Shown: positions 38,317-51,093, counted from the first letter of the stretch. The stretch: 64,000 nt of DNA from Flavobacteriales bacterium (GCA_013205245.1 JABMNH010000018.1:1-64000); one strand, 5' to 3'. The notes: generated by a model not told the origin, from the letters alone. Translations and numbers: made by a program.

Positions 38317-38706
38317 TTAAGTTTTTTGAAAAATAATCTTGTAAAGCGTATCAAAAACAATAAGTGCAACAAAAATCCCAATAGTATTTGCAACTACATC
38401 GTAAAAACTACCCGTTCTGTAAGTAGTTAAGGTCGTTTGAAGAACTTCAATAATGATGCCATAGCAAAACAAAGCAAAGGCAATAACTAATTTTACTTTT
38501 AATTTGCTTAGTGGCCTATAGTAAAAAAGCCAGCTTAAATTGAGTATTGTATATGAAAAGGTATGTATTATTTTATCTGAATTTTTAACTTCTCCTAATA
38601 ATTTACTATGTACTGGAATTAAGCTAAAAACCAAAATAAAAACACTACAAGCTAAAGCAATATAGAGAGATTTATCCGACAATAAGTGCTTTATAAGCTT
38701 CTGCAT
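38317..38706 (-). CDS. VanZ family protein
   Basis: 129 aa, multiple [23 protein letters not shown]...[25 protein letters not shown]. Confidence 0.88.
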   Translation of the reverse strand: MQKLIKHLLSDKSLYIALACSVFILVFSLIPVHSKLLGEVKNSDKIIHTFSYTILNLSWLFYYRPLSKLKVKLVIAFALFCYGIIIEVLQTTLTTYRTGSFYDVVANTIGIFVALIVFDTLYKIIFQKT

Positions 38707-39052
38707 CTAATAAATTATCTAATTCTGAGACATCGCTTAAAGAAATTTTTATCATCCAACCACCACCATAAGGGTCAGAATTTACCAATTCTGGTTGGTC
38801 TTCTAAGGCTTCGTTAAATTCGTTAATTTCACCACTTAGGGGCATAAACAAATCTGAAACTGTTTTTACAGCTTCTACTGTTCCAAAAACATCTTCAATA
38901 TTTAGGTTCTCGTCAACAGTATCAATATCCACATAAACAATATCGCCCAATTCGCCTTGAGCAAAATCTGTGATGCCAATAGTTGCGGTAGTACCTTCTA
39001 AAGAAATCCATTCGTGATCTTTAGTGTATTTTAAGGTTGTAGGTATGTTCAT
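38672..39052 (-). CDS. gcvH: Glycine cleavage system protein H
   Basis: [57 protein letters not shown] lipoyl site. Confidence 0.98.
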   Translation of the reverse strand: MNIPTTLKYTKDHEWISLEGTTATIGITDFAQGELGDIVYVDIDTVDENLNIEDVFGTVEAVKTVSDLFMPLSGEINEFNEALEDQPELVNSDPYGGGWMIKISLSDVSELDNLLDAEAYKALIVG

Positions 39053-39067
39053 TTTATTTTTAAATTG

Positions 39068-42000
39068 TTAATTTCCAAAGGTATATCTTAAGCTTAAACC
39101 TGAGCTTATAGACTTCCTTGGGTAGGTTGTTGATATTGCAAATCTAGAAGTATTTTGGTCATAAAAAAAGCTTGCCATCATATTTTTAGTCAAATTATAA
39201 TCGGCTAAAAATTTAAAAGCCATTATTTTTTGACCGCCTGTAACTTGGTTGTTATCTTTGTCTAGAGCGCGGATTACAGTTAAATTATCGCGGATAGTAA
39301 TATCGGCTTTAAAATTTAAATCGCCTTTATAAGTTGTATTACCATTGCCACCTTTTATGCGTAATTGTAAATCTTTAATACGATAGCCTACGCCAAAAAC
39401 ATATTCTTTGCCGCGAATTTCGGTTAAGGTATTGTTATTGAAATTAAGATTTAAAGACTTGTCTCTTTTTAATTCGGCTTTAAAAGAGATAGAATTCTTC
39501 ATTTTAAAATCTATCTTGATTAAAGGCGAAAAATCTTCTATTAAATTTACCGAGCTTATCAAGAGTTCGCTATTAAAATTAGCAGCTTTATTTTTATTTG
39601 TATTGGCATAAGGGTCATTGGCATCATATTGTAAATTGTTGGTATAACCCGTAACACCATACGATCCGCGATAAGCATTTGATAAAGTAAAGCTGCTAAA
39701 ATTATCTTTAAACCATTTTATTTTCATTAAACCTCTGTAAGTAATTTTCCAGTTAGGTACGGGCGTATTTCTAAATGTGTTCAAAGATATTTTTGAGGCA
39801 TCTTCTCCAGAATAGGCCGCTAAAAATGCGGGGAGTAATACTTGCTGACTTGTTTCTCCAAAACCATCTGTTGTGGCCAAGCCAGCTTCTTGAGATAGTC
39901 TGCTTGCAATGACACTTCTATTTTCTTTAAAAGTGGCAAATGTGTCGTCGCCATTATTGTCAAACGATGTCTTTATCATTATGCGACTGATGCTAAAATT
40001 TCCCATAGTACTTATAGGGGCATTAGAAAAAGCATCATCTATTACATCAATTTGTTGGCTTTCATTACCCGTAAAAATGCGATTGGCAATAAGGTCAATT
40101 TGTAAGTCTTTAAAAGGTTTTATATCTGCAGTAAGGTCTAATTTATCGTAATGCGATGTTGTATAAGTCTTGTTAAATATTGGGTCTGTGGCACTCCTAG
40201 AAATCAACCAGCCGCTTGTTAAAGCCAAGTCTCTAATATCGTTTTGGCTTCCAAAAACGAATCCAAATGTAGGCGCCAAACCACCCGAAAAATTATTACG
40301 CCCTAAAAAGCCTATCTCTGGAATATAGCCGGGTAAAAAAGTACCATTATTTGATGTGTAGCTCAGGCCTAATTTTTTTACAGACGTTACAATATCTAAA
40401 GCTGTATTAAGCGCTTGTTGGCCAAAGTTTAATTTTGTGATATTTTTATCATCGCTTTTAGCGGATTTCTTTCTTAATTTATCAATACCTACAGTTTTGT
40501 ATAATTTGGTAAGGTTTATAGTAGTAGAAAGATTGTTGGTGTTTGCATTGCTGATGCTGTTACCTACAGATGCTACAACAGCTTTTGACGAAGCTTGCCA
40601 ATCAAAATCTGCCGTGTAAGAAAACGTGCTTGTGATAAAACCTAAATAAGGAATTTTATCTAAGGGCAATTTATAAGTAGCATTCAAAGATTGGTGGTAA
40701 TTTTGAGGGCGTCCTACTTTAAAGAAACTGTCAAATAATTTAACATTATCAGATTCAAAATTGTCATACACATAATTGTTTGCGGCTCTAAAAGTAAAAT
40801 CTAATGATTTGGTAAGATCGTAAGCAATATTATAGTCCCAATCAAATAAAAAGTATCGTTGTTTTAAAGTAGGTAAATCGGGTAAACCGCTTACCAAAGT
40901 TCTAGAAAGTTGCTCGTTATAAGTTCTTCTAATATTTGTATTTACAGACAGAGACGTAGGCACTAGATTAATATTTAAATCTCTAATAAATTTTAAATAG
41001 CTTTTTTTATCAAAAAATTTGCTCTTCTTAAAAGGCTCTAAAACATAAGGTTCAAACGTATAATTATAAGTAGCCGATGTGCGTACATTCTGATCTTTTA
41101 GCAATTTAGTGTTATAATCTCTATGATAAGTTTGGTTGTAAGCGTAGCTTACCGATAGGTTTTCAACATCGTAAGGCCTTTTTTTCTTATCGGCATTTGT
41201 ACGGTCTTTTTTAACATTCATAAAACTCAAACTGGTGCGTTGCGTGTAATTCCGCGACTCATCGCTGTTTGTATTTTTTGCATCAGAAAAAAGGACATCT
41301 TGTAATTGCGGATCGTATTTAGGGTCTCTAAATTCTTCGGCAGTACTGTAATTCATCGGTAAATTAACACCCCAATCTTTTGGAAATAGTTTTCCTAAAT
41401 TTATATTGGTAATGATGTTGTATTGCTTTATGTCTTCTTGACTGCGCTCGCTTACACGCTGATCTATAGAGCCAAAACCAATAGAACTGGCGCTTCCTAC
41501 AAAAGAGATATCGGCAAAATCGGCAAAATTACCATCGGCATTTATATTTGCAGCCCAGCCACCTTTGTTGTCAAATTGCGCTACACGTAATTCATTAAAC
41601 CAAACCTCTGTGCTTTTTGGCGTAGCACTCACATTTTTAACCCCCAACATAACCGCTTTTATATTGGCAAGATTAGGATTACCAAGCACTCTTACTTCTG
41701 TGCCATTTAAATCGTCAAAAATTGGTGCCGTACCTATAGCGGGATAAAGAGTGTTTGTAGAAATATTGTTGTCAAAACGTAAAAGTTTTAGTTTGCCAAA
41801 CTTCTCTAAAGCGAGATTTATATTATTTATTTCTGGCCAAACCTCTTCGGCGCTAAGCGCATTAAATGCCGTAATAGATAGGGGCACTTCTATTTGATAA
41901 TAGTTTTCGTCAATATCGCTACCCAATCTAATAATGGCTTTTAAATCGGTATTTTCAAGACTGGTTTGTCCTTCAACACTTTCGGCATGAATAAAGAGTT

Positions 42001-45000
42001 TTAGTTTTTTAAACATCCTTAAATCCATACTCACATTTTTAAAAACGGCACGTGTTTCTTGAGGGTCTAAATCTTTTATTTTTATTGATAAACTTTGTTC
42101 GTTTTGACTTTGAATGGTGGTTGCACCTTGCAGGCGTTCTCTAATAATGCCAGGAGGTAATATGTATTTAATAGGATAACGGCCTTCGTTTTCTTCAATA
42201 TTTACAACACCTACAACAAAATTTTGTAATCGGACACCGTCTAAATTAACTGGCACATTTGGTGGCGCGGGTAGTGTTCTGGTAAAACGTCTCCAATCGC
42301 CACGCACCAATTCAAATTCTCCAAAACGCAGGACAACGGGAATTTTAAATTTGGTCAAAAAGAGGCGCATAAAACGAATGGAATTGAAATTAGAAATGCC
42401 ATTTATAACTTCGTCTGGCGATTTTATGGGCACTCTAATTTGGTACCAAGTTGCCGTTTCTGATGTGCCATCAGCAAGCGTTATATTAACATTACGTTTG
42501 TCAACAATATTGTTTTTGCCAACAACTAAATCATTTTTATTAAGAGATATTTTATATTGAAAATAGCTCTCAACACTATTCATTGTTTGATCTCTATCAA
42601 TATCTTCTACATCTGGAAAAGAGGTAGCTGATGTAGGATATGATTCTGTTGACAGGTTTGCCGTTGGCGAATTGCCTTGAGTATTGGTAAAGTTTTTATA
42701 ACGATTTATTATTGAAGCATCGGCATCATCTAAAGCAGATCCTCTAAAATAATGATAGTTATCTGAGGCTGGGTCTAATTGCATTTGCGTTTTTACACTT
42801 GGTGGCAGTTGGTTTAAAAAAGAGCTAAAACGGGTATTTTCTTCATCGTCATTTAAACCATCTAAACCCAAATCTTGATTGCCACGCGCAGCATCTTTTT
42901 CATCAAAAGCATAAAGTAAAGATTGGTTAAGCGGAATATCTGACCATAATGTTTCATTTATAATTGAAGCATCTTTTTGTCCATCTTGAGGCAATCCGTT
43001 TTCAAACATTTTACGGCCATCTTTAAGGATGTCTTCAGAAATATTACCTAAGTTAAGGTATAGTGCACCTGTAAAATCGGCTTCAGACAAAGTGTGATTT
43101 TTAGGAAAACCTTCTTTTTCTGTTATAGAATAATGTTCGTAAGGATCCATCATCCAAAATTTAATATATTCTACGTTGGCTTGTTCAAAATCTGTAGTGG
43201 TTAACGAACGCATAATACCTGCCCAACGGTTTTCTGAATTTGTAAGTTCTCCGTCTGCATTTACATTTGTGGCATCAAAATTATAACTGCCACGCTCTTG
43301 CGGAAAATAAGCCAAATCGAATGTTCTTATAACTGTAGATTGTGTAAAATCTACATCTTGTTGTGGAAACAATTCTTTTAAATCTATACGCCGTGTTTCT
43401 GCTCTCGATAATTCTAAATCGTCAATACCACTTGGCTTTAAAGAAGAGCCTCCATAAAACAAACGGTCAATATTATACCAAGATAGTTTAGCACGATTTT
43501 CGCCATAGCGCAAATCGGTATTATCGCCACCTAAATTAACTAAAGAAGGGTCGGTTTGGTGTTGTGGTGTACTTGCCATAAACCACTGTTGTGGCGAATT
43601 TAAACTAATGGGTGTTTGCGAACCTTCAAAATCATCAATATAAGAAGTTGCCTCATTTTGTTGCCCTATTTGCTTTGGACTGCCAGGTAATAAATAAGCA
43701 AATTCGCCTCTTACAGATACTTTTGAAGGTACAGTAGTGTCAACAAAAGGTAGTTTGTTAATGAGTTTTGTGAGTTTAGGAACAGGCGTGCTGTAACTAA
43801 AATTTAATCCCAAAAGGGTATTGTTAACAGGTTCGCTCCCAAATTGTATTTTTTGAGTGATGGGTTTTTCATTTAAATTTAATATGGTTGCACCCGCCAC
43901 AAATTTATCAGAAAATTTATGCTCAATATCAACCCCAAAAAAACTGCGTTGTTGCTGCGAAAATCCGTTATTATTTTCTACAGAAACTTGAACAGGAGCT
44001 TTAGAATCTATTAAAGTTGGATTAATAATCTGAACATTTCCTATTTGATAATCTACCACATAATCGACACCTTCAACCAATTTACGTCCGCCAGAAGTTA
44101 CAACTACAGAACCTGGTTGGGCATTAAAAACACCAAGAGGAATGCCTTGTTGTCCTGCCGATTTGTAATAACCTTTAATAAGGTATTTATTTTTTTGTTG
44201 AAAATTATTGATGGCTTCAGATTGGGTAATGGTATAAAGTTCATTAAAAACGAACTTAGAATCGGCCGGATTTGTAAGAATAGCCCCTAAATCTTTACCA
44301 AAAGGTTCAATTTCTGGAAATGTAATATAACCCTTTTCTGAGTTAACGGTAATGCCTTCTATATAATCAAAAAAACCATCGCCACTTGGTTTTACATTAT
44401 TAGATTGATCTAAGCGGTCTATATTTAAAAGGTTAAGTAAAGTTTTGTCTTGTGCAGCAGGGGTTTGTGCACCTTGAAGAATGTTTACCGGCACACCTGT
44501 ATTGTCATCTTCGTAAAGAACTTCGAGTCTAAACTCATCTCTTTGCATTTGGTAGGCGTTAAGTGAATACACATTTTTCATCATCAAATCCCACAGCGGA
44601 ATATTGGTGTTTATCACTTCGCTACGCAACAATTTAACGGCTAAATTATTTGGTGCTGCAATACCATCATCAGAAAATTCACCTACTTTATATACGTTGC
44701 CATTTTCGGTATATTCAAAACTTACAGCCAAAACATCGCTTTGTGCCAAACGGCTGTTTAAAGTAATGTAACCCAATTGTGGATTGTACGTAAAATCGTT
44801 ATTAAGTTGCAGGCTTCGCGCATTTTCTAAAACAGAATAATCGTTTCCTTGCGACATGTTAAAAGACGCTAAAGCATTACCAATAGTAGCAATGTCTCTT
44901 ATTGGCCCATTAAGTGATAATAAACTGTTTATGTTATTGGCTTCGTTTGAGGCGTCTTGTGTACCACTAGGGATGATATTTGGGTTGCCAATATTTTCTG

Positions 45001-46111
45001 ATTTTAGTTCTCCTATATCAGAAAAAGCCACGATGTTTCTTACATTTTGCGTGGTGTTGTTTCTGTTAGAAACCCAAACTTCTATACGCGTAATATTAAT
45101 ACCACTATTTATAAGTGGTAAATTAGCCAAAGCGGCATTGTAATTATCTCTGAATTTTTGTGATAGAAAGAAGTGTTTGTTGGCATCGTAATCGCTCACT
45201 TTTAAACTGAATTCGTTGATGCTTGCGCCACCTTGTGCAGAAACAGATCGGGTTTCTGATTGCTGTTGCGATAAAACTGCTGTTACAGTAGTTTTGCCAA
45301 ATTGCAATTCGGTTTTAAGACCTATTAAATTTTGAGCGCCTTTAACCAAGGAGTTTTTAGTAGGCATACTGATGTTACCAACTTCTATTTTACGGATAAT
45401 ATCATCATCGTCTGGTGTGTATTCTAACTTTACCAGATTCTGAAAATTAAAGGTAGATTGTGTATCAAAATTAGCACTTACTTTTAAACGTTTTCCTATT
45501 TGTGCTGTTAAGCTTGCGCTTATTTGTTGATCAAAATCGAATGTGGTACTTTTTCTATTGTTTTCTGAAAGCTGCGGATTATCTACTTTCTGATATAAAA
45601 TACCTAATTTTAAAAGGAGTGATCCTTGCGGGTTAACAACCACACTATTGCCACCAAAAATGCTTTCGAAAAATTTTGAATTGACATAATAAGTTGGCAA
45701 TTCATCTTTTTTAGCATCAGCATTATTTTTGTTTAAACGGCTATTTTTACTTATTTTAGACTTAAAATAATCAATCATATCACGCTTTAAGCGGTAGTCT
45801 TGATACTCTTTTTGAGTCATGAAATAAGGCGATTTTACATAGTAGTCGCCAATTTTTTCTAAGAATAAATAGTGCCCACTTTCAGAATCATAAATAACGG
45901 TAGATTTTGAGGGATCTTTTAAATAGAGACTCCCTTTTTGATGGCTTCTAAAAAAGTATTTTAAAGGGGGTAATGTATCCTTTTTAATGGTGTCTTGTGC
46001 TTTTGGGGCAGGCGGTGGTGGCAATGAGATTTGAGATGCGGCATTTTGCCATATCAAAAAAAAGACACCCAAACTTAAAATTAATTTTATGTTTTTATAT
46101 GATAATTCCAA
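39068..46111 (-). CDS. sprA: T9SS outer membrane translocon / gliding motility protein SprA
   Basis: 2347 aa; YFFRSHQKGSLYLKDPS; TAQIGKRLKVSANFDTQSTFNFQNLVKLEYTPDDDDIIRKIEVGNISMPTKNSLVKGAQNLIGLKTELQFG; flanked by ruvA and gcvH. Confidence 0.97.
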   Translation of the reverse strand: MELSYKNIKLILSLGVFFLIWQNAASQISLPPPPAPKAQDTIKKDTLPPLKYFFRSHQKGSLYLKDPSKSTVIYDSESGHYLFLEKIGDYYVKSPYFMTQKEYQDYRLKRDMIDYFKSKISKNSRLNKNNADAKKDELPTYYVNSKFFESIFGGNSVVVNPQGSLLLKLGILYQKVDNPQLSENNRKSTTFDFDQQISASLTAQIGKRLKVSANFDTQSTFNFQNLVKLEYTPDDDDIIRKIEVGNISMPTKNSLVKGAQNLIGLKTELQFGKTTVTAVLSQQQSETRSVSAQGGASINEFSLKVSDYDANKHFFLSQKFRDNYNAALANLPLINSGINITRIEVWVSNRNNTTQNVRNIVAFSDIGELKSENIGNPNIIPSGTQDASNEANNINSLLSLNGPIRDIATIGNALASFNMSQGNDYSVLENARSLQLNNDFTYNPQLGYITLNSRLAQSDVLAVSFEYTENGNVYKVGEFSDDGIAAPNNLAVKLLRSEVINTNIPLWDLMMKNVYSLNAYQMQRDEFRLEVLYEDDNTGVPVNILQGAQTPAAQDKTLLNLLNIDRLDQSNNVKPSGDGFFDYIEGITVNSEKGYITFPEIEPFGKDLGAILTNPADSKFVFNELYTITQSEAINNFQQKNKYLIKGYYKSAGQQGIPLGVFNAQPGSVVVTSGGRKLVEGVDYVVDYQIGNVQIINPTLIDSKAPVQVSVENNNGFSQQQRSFFGVDIEHKFSDKFVAGATILNLNEKPITQKIQFGSEPVNNTLLGLNFSYSTPVPKLTKLINKLPFVDTTVPSKVSVRGEFAYLLPGSPKQIGQQNEATSYIDDFEGSQTPISLNSPQQWFMASTPQHQTDPSLVNLGGDNTDLRYGENRAKLSWYNIDRLFYGGSSLKPSGIDDLELSRAETRRIDLKELFPQQDVDFTQSTVIRTFDLAYFPQERGSYNFDATNVNADGELTNSENRWAGIMRSLTTTDFEQANVEYIKFWMMDPYEHYSITEKEGFPKNHTLSEADFTGALYLNLGNISEDILKDGRKMFENGLPQDGQKDASIINETLWSDIPLNQSLLYAFDEKDAARGNQDLGLDGLNDDEENTRFSSFLNQLPPSVKTQMQLDPASDNYHYFRGSALDDADASIINRYKNFTNTQGNSPTANLSTESYPTSATSFPDVEDIDRDQTMNSVESYFQYKISLNKNDLVVGKNNIVDKRNVNITLADGTSETATWYQIRVPIKSPDEVINGISNFNSIRFMRLFLTKFKIPVVLRFGEFELVRGDWRRFTRTLPAPPNVPVNLDGVRLQNFVVGVVNIEENEGRYPIKYILPPGIIRERLQGATTIQSQNEQSLSIKIKDLDPQETRAVFKNVSMDLRMFKKLKLFIHAESVEGQTSLENTDLKAIIRLGSDIDENYYQIEVPLSITAFNALSAEEVWPEINNINLALEKFGKLKLLRFDNNISTNTLYPAIGTAPIFDDLNGTEVRVLGNPNLANIKAVMLGVKNVSATPKSTEVWFNELRVAQFDNKGGWAANINADGNFADFADISFVGSASSIGFGSIDQRVSERSQEDIKQYNIITNINLGKLFPKDWGVNLPMNYSTAEEFRDPKYDPQLQDVLFSDAKNTNSDESRNYTQRTSLSFMNVKKDRTNADKKKRPYDVENLSVSYAYNQTYHRDYNTKLLKDQNVRTSATYNYTFEPYVLEPFKKSKFFDKKSYLKFIRDLNINLVPTSLSVNTNIRRTYNEQLSRTLVSGLPDLPTLKQRYFLFDWDYNIAYDLTKSLDFTFRAANNYVYDNFESDNVKLFDSFFKVGRPQNYHQSLNATYKLPLDKIPYLGFITSTFSYTADFDWQASSKAVVASVGNSISNANTNNLSTTINLTKLYKTVGIDKLRKKSAKSDDKNITKLNFGQQALNTALDIVTSVKKLGLSYTSNNGTFLPGYIPEIGFLGRNNFSGGLAPTFGFVFGSQNDIRDLALTSGWLISRSATDPIFNKTYTTSHYDKLDLTADIKPFKDLQIDLIANRIFTGNESQQIDVIDDAFSNAPISTMGNFSISRIMIKTSFDNNGDDTFATFKENRSVIASRLSQEAGLATTDGFGETSQQVLLPAFLAAYSGEDASKISLNTFRNTPVPNWKITYRGLMKIKWFKDNFSSFTLSNAYRGSYGVTGYTNNLQYDANDPYANTNKNKAANFNSELLISSVNLIEDFSPLIKIDFKMKNSISFKAELKRDKSLNLNFNNNTLTEIRGKEYVFGVGYRIKDLQLRIKGGNGNTTYKGDLNFKADITIRDNLTVIRALDKDNNQVTGGQKIMAFKFLADYNLTKNMMASFFYDQNTSRFAISTTYPRKSISSGLSLRYTFGN

Positions 46112-46117
46112 ACTCTT

Positions 46118-46699
46118 CTATAGATTTTTTAGCGCTAATTTAATAATGTTTTCAAGTGAATCGTCAGCGTGTTCTAAAATAAGTTTTTGTACTGTTTTTT
46201 CTGATTGCCTCCTGTTATAACCCAAAACTTCTAATGCACTTAACGCTTCATCTTTAATTGTATTGTTTTGCGTGCCAAAATCTTCAGATAAATCAAAAGT
46301 TTTTATGATTTTGTCTTTTAAGTCTAGTATAATGCGTTGGGCTGTTTTAGCACCAATTCCTTTAGCAGATTGTATGCTGGCAACATTGTTAGAAACAATA
46401 GCTTCTTGAATTTGCTTTGGCGCCATAGACGACAACATTGTTCTTGCAATACTTGGGCCAACGCCAGAAACAGATATTAAAAGTTTAAAAACTTCGCGCT
46501 CTATCTTGTCATAAAATCCGTAAAGGGTATGCGAATCTTCTTTTACTATTAAAAGTGTCTCTAGTTTTAGAAGTTCGCTGTCTGGAATTTTAGCGTAGGT
46601 GTGTAATGAAATATTTACTGTATAACCAACGCCATTGCAGTCTAAGATGACATACAGTGGCGATTTTTCTACCAGTTTACCTTTTAAATGACTTATCAT
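46118..46699 (-). CDS. ruvA: Holliday junction branch migration protein RuvA
   Basis: MISHLKGKLVEKSPLYVILDCNGVGYTVNIS; VSGVGPSIARTMLS; GIGAKTAQRIILDLKDK. Confidence 0.97.
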   Translation of the reverse strand: MISHLKGKLVEKSPLYVILDCNGVGYTVNISLHTYAKIPDSELLKLETLLIVKEDSHTLYGFYDKIEREVFKLLISVSGVGPSIARTMLSSMAPKQIQEAIVSNNVASIQSAKGIGAKTAQRIILDLKDKIIKTFDLSEDFGTQNNTIKDEALSALEVLGYNRRQSEKTVQKLILEHADDSLENIIKLALKNL

Positions 46700-46737
46700 A
46701 AAAACAATTTAATCTAAAATCAAAGGTATCAAATTAT

Positions 46738-49011
46738 TTATTGTTTTGCTTTTTCTTGTGCATCAACAACGGCAATACATGTCATATTTACAATTTCATC
46801 TATGCTAGAGCCATATTGTATGATATGAGCGGGTTTATTAAGGCCCATAACAATTGGCCCAACAGATTCAATATTATTTAAACTTTTTAATATTTTATAA
46901 CTGATGTTTGCTGAATCTAGATTTGGGAATATCAATCCATTAACCGGATTGTTGTTTAATTTGCTAAACGGAAATTTATCGTTTAGCATGGTTTGGGTTA
47001 AGGCAAAATCTGCTTGAATTTCGCCATCTACCGTGAGTTTAGGAAAATATTTATGCAATAAGGCAACAGCTTCGGTTACTTTTGTAGCTTCAGGGTGCTC
47101 TGAATTTCCGAAATTAGAATAAGAGAGCATTGCTAAATTAGGTTTAACACCTAAAGTAGTCATAAATGTTGCCGTCATATTGGCAATAACTGCCAATTCT
47201 TTTGCCGATGGATTTATATTTATAGCAGTATCCGAAAAGAAAATAGGGCCACGTTTTGTAAGCATAATATTTGTAGCTGCAATGCGGCCAACACCTTTTT
47301 CTTTTCCAATAAGTTCAATCATAGGCTTTACAGCTGTAGGATAACTTCTTGTATAACCAGTAATTAAAGCATCGGCTTGACCTTCATTAACCATCATGGC
47401 TGAAAAATAATTGCGTTCGCGCATCATTTTATTGGCACCTATTAGACTCACGCCTTTGCGGTTTCGTTTTGTCCAATATTTTTTAGCAAAAAGCTCTCTT
47501 CTACTTTTTTCTGTATTAGATTTTGGATCGATAATAGGGAGGTCAACTTCAAAATGAATTTGCGTCATCAATTTATGAATTTCGGTTTTGTCTCCTAATA
47601 AAATTGGTAAGGCAATACCTTCATCATAACAAATCTGAGCTGCTTTAAGTACATTATAACTGTCGGCTTCAGAGAAAACAACACGTTTTGGATCTGTCTT
47701 GGCTCTGTTAGTTATCATGCGCATTAATTTGTTGCCAGTACCCAATCTTGCTGCTAGTGCTTCTTTATATGCATCCCAATCTGTAATAGGTTTTTTTGCA
47801 ACACCAGAATCCATAGCGGCTTTGGCAACTGCGGGAGGAATACTTGTAATTAAGCGGTTATCAAAAGGTTTTGGTATGATATAATTTTTACCAAATTCAA
47901 GACTTTTTAGGTTGTATGTTTTTATAACTTGTTCTGGTACGGGTTCTTTAGTTAAATTAGCCAAAGCTATTACAGCGGCCAATTTCATTTCTTCGTTAAT
48001 AGCAGTTGCTCTTACATCTAAAGCGCCTCTAAAAATATAAGGAAATCCTAAAATGTTATTTACTTGATTTGGATAATCAGACCGGCCAGTACCCATAATA
48101 ATGTCACTACGAGATGCCATAGCAAGAGGGTAATCAATTTCTGGATCTGGATTTGCTAAGGCAAAAACTATGGGGTTTTTAGCCATAGTTTTTAGCATTT
48201 TTGGTGTTACCAATCCGCCTTTAGACAAGCCTAGAAATACATCACAACCAACCATGGCTTCTTCTAAATTATGAACATCGCGATTAGTTGCGAATTCGGC
48301 TTTTTGTTCAGAAAGGTTAGGGTCATCTTTTCGGATAGCACCTTTGCTATCACACATTATAATATTCTCGCCTTTAATGCCTAGTTTTTTGTAAAGTTTG
48401 CTACAAGAAATAGCTGCAGCTCCAGCACCACTAACAACTACGATGGCATCTTCTATTTTTTTATTGGCTATTTCAAGTGCATTTAATAAGGCTGCTGCAG
48501 AAATAATAGCAGTACCATGTTGATCATCATGCATTACAGGAATGTCTAATTCCTCTTTTAGTCTGCGTTCAATTTCAAAAGCCTCTGGCGCTTTAATATC
48601 TTCTAAGTTAATACCGCCAAAAGTTGGTGCTATATTCTTAACTGTTTCAATAAATTTATCTACATCGCGGGTATCAACTTCAATGTCAAAAACATCAATG
48701 TCTGCCATTATTTTAAATAAGAGTCCTTTTCCTTCCATCACAGGTTTCCCTGCTAAAGCACCAATATCACCAAGACCTAAAACGGCAGTACCATTAGATA
48801 TAACGGCAACTAAATTTCCTTTGGCTGTATATTTATAGGCGTTGTCTGGATTTTTTTCAATTTCTAAACAAGGCTCGGCTACACCAGGCGAATATGCTAA
48901 AGATAAGTCGCGTTGTGTGGCGTGTTTTTTTGTTGGTGTGACTTCTATTTTTCCTGGAGTTGGGAATTCGTGATAGTCTAAAGCTTCACTTTTTTTTCTT
49001 GTAGAACTCAT
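46738..49011 (-). CDS. maeB: NADP-dependent malic enzyme (malic + phosphotransacetylase-like domains)
   Basis: [41 protein letters not shown]-terminal PTA-like domain. Confidence 0.96.
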   Translation of the reverse strand: MSSTRKKSEALDYHEFPTPGKIEVTPTKKHATQRDLSLAYSPGVAEPCLEIEKNPDNAYKYTAKGNLVAVISNGTAVLGLGDIGALAGKPVMEGKGLLFKIMADIDVFDIEVDTRDVDKFIETVKNIAPTFGGINLEDIKAPEAFEIERRLKEELDIPVMHDDQHGTAIISAAALLNALEIANKKIEDAIVVVSGAGAAAISCSKLYKKLGIKGENIIMCDSKGAIRKDDPNLSEQKAEFATNRDVHNLEEAMVGCDVFLGLSKGGLVTPKMLKTMAKNPIVFALANPDPEIDYPLAMASRSDIIMGTGRSDYPNQVNNILGFPYIFRGALDVRATAINEEMKLAAVIALANLTKEPVPEQVIKTYNLKSLEFGKNYIIPKPFDNRLITSIPPAVAKAAMDSGVAKKPITDWDAYKEALAARLGTGNKLMRMITNRAKTDPKRVVFSEADSYNVLKAAQICYDEGIALPILLGDKTEIHKLMTQIHFEVDLPIIDPKSNTEKSRRELFAKKYWTKRNRKGVSLIGANKMMRERNYFSAMMVNEGQADALITGYTRSYPTAVKPMIELIGKEKGVGRIAATNIMLTKRGPIFFSDTAININPSAKELAVIANMTATFMTTLGVKPNLAMLSYSNFGNSEHPEATKVTEAVALLHKYFPKLTVDGEIQADFALTQTMLNDKFPFSKLNNNPVNGLIFPNLDSANISYKILKSLNNIESVGPIVMGLNKPAHIIQYGSSIDEIVNMTCIAVVDAQEKAKQ

Positions 49012-49082
49012 AACATTGTTGGTTTAATGTAAAAATGAAGGGCAAAGGTAAATTAATTAGTATAACAGAAAACTAATAATTG

Positions 49083-50009
49083 TCATAGTTTTAAAAACTT
49101 TATATTGCGTAATAAACCTGTGTATTTTGTGCGCTTTACAGCAGATTTTTTAAAAATTTTTTGAAAGCCTTCTTGTGTAATTTCTTCCCAATCTGTTTTC
49201 GAGAAATTCAGTAAATTATCTTGTGGTTCGAATAATGGTTCTTGATGAGGTGTGGAAAACCGATTCCACGGACAAACATCTTGACAGATATCGCATCCAA
49301 ATTGCCAATCGTTGAATTTTCCTTTTTGTGAATTTGGTATGCCGTCTTTTAATTCTATGGTAAAATACGAAATACATTTGCTGCCATCAACAGTATTGTT
49401 TGGTAAAATAGCTTGGGTAGGGCAGGCGTCTATACATTGTGTGCAATTACCACAATGATCTGTTTTAAAAGCATCGTCATAAGCCAATGGCAAATCTATT
49501 ATGAGTTGTGCCAAAAAATAAAAGGATCCTTTTTTTTTGGTGATTAGCAAACTGTTTTTACCTGTCCATCCCAATCCTGCTTTTTTTGCCCAAGCGCGTT
49601 CTAAAACAGGAGCAGAGTCAACAAAAACACGTCCGTTAACTTCACCAATTTTTTGTTGGATGTTTTGTAATAATGTTTTGAGTTTGTCTTTAATGACAAA
49701 ATGATAATCTTCGCCATAGGCATACTTCGCTATTTTATAAGAATCGGCTCTTTGAATTTTAGATGGATAATAATTATAAGATAATGATATAACCGATTTG
49801 GCATCTTCTACCAATAATCGTGGGTCTAAACGTTTATCAAAATGGTTTTGCATATACCGCATCTCACCGTGATAATTGTTCTTTAGCCAGTTTTCTAATT
49901 TAGGAGCTTCGGCTTCTAAAAAATCCGCTTTAGCGATACCACACTGATCGAAACCTAAATGTAAAGCTTCTTGTTTTATAAAATCGCTGTATTCTTGAGG
50001 TGTTTTCAA
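49083..50009 (-). CDS. queG: Epoxyqueuosine reductase
   Basis: [55 protein letters not shown]. Confidence 0.97.
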   Translation of the reverse strand: MKTPQEYSDFIKQEALHLGFDQCGIAKADFLEAEAPKLENWLKNNYHGEMRYMQNHFDKRLDPRLLVEDAKSVISLSYNYYPSKIQRADSYKIAKYAYGEDYHFVIKDKLKTLLQNIQQKIGEVNGRVFVDSAPVLERAWAKKAGLGWTGKNSLLITKKKGSFYFLAQLIIDLPLAYDDAFKTDHCGNCTQCIDACPTQAILPNNTVDGSKCISYFTIELKDGIPNSQKGKFNDWQFGCDICQDVCPWNRFSTPHQEPLFEPQDNLLNFSKTDWEEITQEGFQKIFKKSAVKRTKYTGLLRNIKFLKL

Positions 50010-50024
50010 AAGCCGACAAATTGT

Positions 50025-51047
50025 TTAAAACAACTCGTTTTGTTTGCCATTTTTATCACGACCAAGATGTTTATAGGCAAGCTCGGTAGCTTCTCGACCT
50101 CTAGGCGTGCGCATAATAAAACCTTCTTGAATTAAAAATGGTTCATACACTTCTTCAATAGTTTCTGCATTTTCAGATACCGATGTTGCAAGTGTGCTCA
50201 GTCCAACAGGACCTCCTTTAAATTTATCAATAATGGTTATTAAGATTTTGTTGTCCATTTCGTCAAGGCCATGGGCATCAACATTTAAGGCATTTAAAGC
50301 ATACTTTGCAATTTTAATATCGATGCTGCCATTGCCTTTTATTTGTGCAAAATCACGTACACGTCTTAGAAGCGCATTGGCAATACGTGGTGTTCCCCGA
50401 CTTCTGCCAGCAATTTCTATAGCAGCTTCCATACTAATAGGTACTTTTAAAATAGTGGCACTGCGTTGTAAAATGGTGGTTAAAACTTCTGTATTGTAAT
50501 ATTGTAACCGGCTCGTGATGCCAAATCTGGCACGCATTGGCGCGGTTAATAAACCAGATCTCGTGGTAGCGCCAACTAAAGTAAAGGGTTCTAAATTTAG
50601 CTGAACAGTTCTGGCATTTGGGCCAGATTCAATCATAATATCAATTTTAAAATCCTCCATAGCTGTGTAGAGATATTCTTCTACAACAGGACTTAAACGG
50701 TGAATTTCGTCAATAAATAAAACATCTCGTGCTTCAAGATTTGTTAACAAACCAGCTAAATCGCCAGGTTTGTCTAAAACGGGGCCAGAAGTTATTTTGA
50801 TACCCGTATTTAATTCGTTAGCTAAAATATGTGCCAATGTGGTTTTGCCTAATCCTGGAGGGCCGTGAAATAGCGTATGATCTAAAGCTTCATCTCTAAG
50901 ATTAGCGGCTTCAACAAATATTTTCAAGTTAGATTTAACTTGATCTTGACCCGAAAAATCATCAAAAGACAAGGGTCTTAATTTTTTTTCGATTTCTAAA
51001 TCTGTAGGGGATAAATTTTCTAAAGAAGGATCTAGTTCTGAATTCAT
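50025..51047 (-). CDS. ruvB: Holliday junction branch migration DNA helicase RuvB
   Basis: [61 protein letters not shown]; start set at MNSELDPS. Confidence 0.97.
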   Translation of the reverse strand: MNSELDPSLENLSPTDLEIEKKLRPLSFDDFSGQDQVKSNLKIFVEAANLRDEALDHTLFHGPPGLGKTTLAHILANELNTGIKITSGPVLDKPGDLAGLLTNLEARDVLFIDEIHRLSPVVEEYLYTAMEDFKIDIMIESGPNARTVQLNLEPFTLVGATTRSGLLTAPMRARFGITSRLQYYNTEVLTTILQRSATILKVPISMEAAIEIAGRSRGTPRIANALLRRVRDFAQIKGNGSIDIKIAKYALNALNVDAHGLDEMDNKILITIIDKFKGGPVGLSTLATSVSENAETIEEVYEPFLIQEGFIMRTPRGREATELAYKHLGRDKNGKQNELF

Positions 51048-51093
51048 GATACAAATATAAATCAATTAAAAGGAATGCAGATATCTTAAAAAA

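Noticed and set aside
41440-41462. GACTGCGCTCG string resembling the REP-like palindrome at 16345
   Set aside because: Lies in frame inside sprA coding sequence and lacks the TTTCGA arms; chance match
39068-46111. Giant 2347-aa protein as a novel surface system
   Set aside because: Recognised as SprA, the known T9SS translocon, in what I recall as conserved synteny (ruvA-sprA-gcvH)
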